DNA of 64,000 nucleotides from Sphingomonas sp. (GTDB lineage: Bacteria; Pseudomonadota; Alphaproteobacteria; Sphingomonadales; Sphingomonadaceae). Shown one piece after another: positions 62,352 through 64,000 of the stretch. The notes under the pieces are model-generated. The model ran no database searches and was not told the DNA's origin. It worked only from the letters and a program-made list of their open reading frames with translations. The translations under genes and the position numbers were made by a program. Location: NCBI RefSeq assembly GCF_017745215.1, contig NZ_JAGHZV010000021.1, forward strand, positions 1 through 64,000, given 5' to 3'. Numbering within the stretch: the stretch's first letter is position 1; each line of letters starts with the position of its first letter.

Positions 62352-62395
62352 CCGGCTTCGGGGAACGACTCGCCCGATTCGGTAGCGAAACCGCG

Positions 62396-62710
62396 CTAGC
62401 CGCCGAGCGATTTGCTGGCGCGATCGACTTCCATCATCTTGGCGCGAAACTCGTCGGCACAGCGGCCGAGCTCGCCCTTGAAGACGTCGGCCGCGTACGC
62501 AGCCGACGCGCGGTGGAGATTGGCGCCCAGGTCATAGCCAGGCGTGCGGCCGGCGATCTTCCCGAGGAAATAGCTGAGCTGGTAGGAAAGCGGCTTGGCC
62601 TTGTCGTCGCTCGCATCGGACAGCGCGATCGCAATCGCGGCGACGCATTTGAGGTCCGCCTCGTTGGCGTCGGCCGGCAGCGCCGCGGCAAGGGCCAGCG
62701 CCAGGATCAT
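62396..62710 (-). CDS. Small exported hypothetical protein
   Basis: The 104-residue protein starts with a signal-like MILALALAAALPADANE and continues with a helical, mostly polar body containing CVAAIAIALSDASDDKA, LSYFLGKIAGRTPGYDL and GRCADEFRAKMMEVD. Two cysteines could pair in the periplasm. GGGAGA precedes the start. I recognise no named family. It follows hemJ by 28 bases and probably shares its transcript. Confidence 0.75.
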   Translation of the reverse strand: MILALALAAALPADANEADLKCVAAIAIALSDASDDKAKPLSYQLSYFLGKIAGRTPGYDLGANLHRASAAYAADVFKGELGRCADEFRAKMMEVDRASKSLGG

Positions 62711-62738
62711 CGCGATTCTCCCCCTGACCGCAATCGTC

Positions 62739-63191
62739 TCAGAAGGGCTTCACCACCGCAAGCACCACGATGAGGATCACCGCGAGCGCGGGTACTTCGC
62801 CGAGGAGCCTGAGCGTACGCGACGGAATCGGCGCCTTGCCCGCGGCGAGCTTGCGCGAATACGACACGGCCCAACCATGATAGCCCGAAAGCGCCACGAC
62901 GAGGAGCAGCTTGGCGTGGAGCCAGCCGAGCCCCGGCGCGCCGTCGAACAACCCCATGTTCGCAGCGAGGGTAAGGCCCAGCAGCCAGACGATGCCGATC
63001 GAGGGCGTCAGGATCATGCGCTTGAGCAACGCCTCGCGCTCGGCCCATTTGGCCGCCTCGGGCGTGCCCAGCGCTTCCTGGTGATGGACGAGATAGCGCG
63101 GGAGAAGGAACAGCCCCGCCATCCAGAAGATCACGAAGATGAGGTGCGCAGCCTTCACCCACAGATAGGTGCTTCCCAGGAATCCGATCAT
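62739..63191 (-). CDS. hemJ: Protoporphyrinogen oxidase HemJ
   Basis: The 150-residue membrane protein has four helices and the HemJ pattern: YLWVKAAHLIFVIFWMAGLF with the conserved histidine, LPRYLVHHQEA, then HAKLLLVVALSGYHGWAVSY. It oxidises protoporphyrinogen IX in bacteria lacking HemG and HemY. The ATG overlaps the hemE stop by four bases, so the two haem genes are coupled. Confidence 0.92.
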   Translation of the reverse strand: MIGFLGSTYLWVKAAHLIFVIFWMAGLFLLPRYLVHHQEALGTPEAAKWAEREALLKRMILTPSIGIVWLLGLTLAANMGLFDGAPGLGWLHAKLLLVVALSGYHGWAVSYSRKLAAGKAPIPSRTLRLLGEVPALAVILIVVLAVVKPF

Positions 63192-64000
63192 CGTCCCCTC
63201 ACCCGCGCCAGCAGCGCCTCGACATGCTCGATCGGCGTGTCCTGCTGGATGCCGTGACCGAGATTGAACACGTGCGGGCGATTCGGAAAGGCCCCGAGGA
63301 TCCGGTCGATCGCGGCATCGAGCGTCGCGCCGCCGGCGATCAGCGCGAGCGGATCGAGATTGCCCTGCACCGGCAGCCCTTCGGGGAGCACGGCGTCGGC
63401 CCAGGCTGGGTCGACGCTCTCGTCGAGCCCCACTGCGTCGACCCCCGTCTCGCGCGCATAGGCGGCGAGCTTGCCGCCCGCGCCCTTGGGGAAGCCGATC
63501 ACCGGCACCTGCGGCGCCCTGGCCTTGAACGCCGCGACGATCCGCGCGGTCGGTGCGACCACCCATTGCTCGAACTGCGCCGGCGAGAGGCTGCCCGACC
63601 AGCTGTCGAACAGCTGCACGGCCTCGACGCCCGCCTCCGCCTGGCCGAACAGATAGTCGACGGTGCAATCGACGATGCGGTCGACCAGCGCCTGCATCAG
63701 CGCGGGATCGGCATAGGCGAGCCGGCGCGCCTCGGCCTGTTCGCGGCTCCCTTGCCCTGCGATCATATAGGTCGCGACCGTCCAGGGGCTGCCCGCAAAG
63801 CCCAGCAAGGTGACGTCATGAGGCAAGCTGGCCTTCACGCGGCGCACGGTCGCGTAGATCGGCTCGAGCACCCTTGGATCGGGCACCAGCGCGTCGAGCG
63901 CGGCCCTGTTCGCGATCACCGGCGCCAGCCGCGGCCCCTCGCCCGCCTCGAACCAGAGCTTCTGGCCCAGCGCCATCGGCACCATCAGGATGTCCGAGAA
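63188..64000 (-). CDS. hemE: Uroporphyrinogen decarboxylase (5' end outside window)
   Basis: The C-terminal 270 residues are present; about 70 N-terminal residues, including the early catalytic arginines, lie beyond base 64000. Visible motifs are LLGFAGSPWTVATYMIAGQGS, VQLFDSWSGSLSP, PVIGFPKGAG, VQGNLDP and FNLGHGIQQDTP. It removes four carboxyl groups from uroporphyrinogen III. In Caulobacter the replication origin adjoins this gene's promoter, so the region just right of the window deserves attention. Confidence 0.95.
   Translation of the reverse strand, partial: FSDILMVPMALGQKLWFEAGEGPRLAPVIANRAALDALVPDPRVLEPIYATVRRVKASLPHDVTLLGFAGSPWTVATYMIAGQGSREQAEARRLAYADPALMQALVDRIVDCTVDYLFGQAEAGVEAVQLFDSWSGSLSPAQFEQWVVAPTARIVAAFKARAPQVPVIGFPKGAGGKLAAYARETGVDAVGLDESVDPAWADAVLPEGLPVQGNLDPLALIAGGATLDAAIDRILGAFPNRPHVFNLGHGIQQDTPIEHVEALLARVRGR

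Noticed and set aside
1..64000. CRISPR arrays, prophage, insertion sequences with transposase, tRNA and rRNA genes
   Set aside because: I searched the intergenic stretches by eye and saw no regularly spaced repeats, transposase or integrase frames, or cloverleaf-like sequences.

Overview
The window is GC-rich chromosomal DNA from an alphaproteobacterium, most likely a Sphingomonas-type sphingomonad. The evidence is the gene content (SciP/DUF1153, the imuA-imuB-dnaE2 cassette, HemJ, DUF3576 and DUF6489 proteins), the two-half-site GTTC-N7-GTTC SOS box, and the conserved block hemE-hemJ-rho-mnmE-mnmG-rsmG-parA-parB-holA-lptE-leuS. That block, with three parS-like palindromes, marks DNA close to the replication origin. 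In Caulobacter the origin lies beside hemE, which here runs off the right edge.

Layout, left to right. 0-6 kb: a minus-strand operon of periplasmic adaptor, RND efflux permease and DUF445 protein. 6-11 kb: two GlsB/YeaQ-type membrane proteins sharing one terminator, the cell-cycle regulator SciP, mnmA, a FieF-type cation exporter and pdxH. 10.8-14.8 kb: the non-homologous end-joining set ku, a DUF4336-like protein and ligD. 15-19.6 kb: a fused circularly permuted ATP-grasp/alpha-E protein, a transglutaminase and a CbpA-like J protein. 19.7-27 kb: housekeeping genes (yihY-like, fabI, an acetyltransferase, aroC, purA, a FAH-family hydrolase). 26.8-33.2 kb: an SOS-controlled mutagenesis operon imuA-imuB-dnaE2-thpR. 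33.3-37.8 kb: a branched-chain 2-oxoacid dehydrogenase operon (E1alpha, a Tat-exported hydrolase, E1beta, E2) behind a clear promoter with a perfect inverted-repeat operator. 37.8-48.1 kb: a UbiH-family hydroxylase, ftsK, lolA, a candidate structured small RNA, xth, ribA, an exoribonuclease-like gene, a HAD phosphatase, yggS, a ThiE-like protein, an outer-membrane protein and a DUF3576 lipoprotein. 48.3-64 kb: leuS-lptE-holA facing parB-parA-rsmG-mnmG, then mnmE, DUF6489, ogt, a dienelactone hydrolase, two tandem TerC proteins, rho, a small exported protein, hemJ and hemE (partial).

Genes are tightly packed. Many neighbours overlap by four bases (ATGA, GTGA or TTGA), so most operons look translationally coupled. 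I see no phage, plasmid, transposase, CRISPR array, rRNA or tRNA gene. The non-housekeeping signal is in the intergenic DNA: a four-copy family of large palindromic elements whose flanking hairpins vary in sequence but keep their pairing, a 148-bp element present twice in opposite orientation, two other palindromic repeat types, a candidate terminator-ended RNA after lolA, and leaders before rho and a terC gene that could be regulatory. These are the parts most likely to be undescribed; the protein-coding content is largely recognisable.
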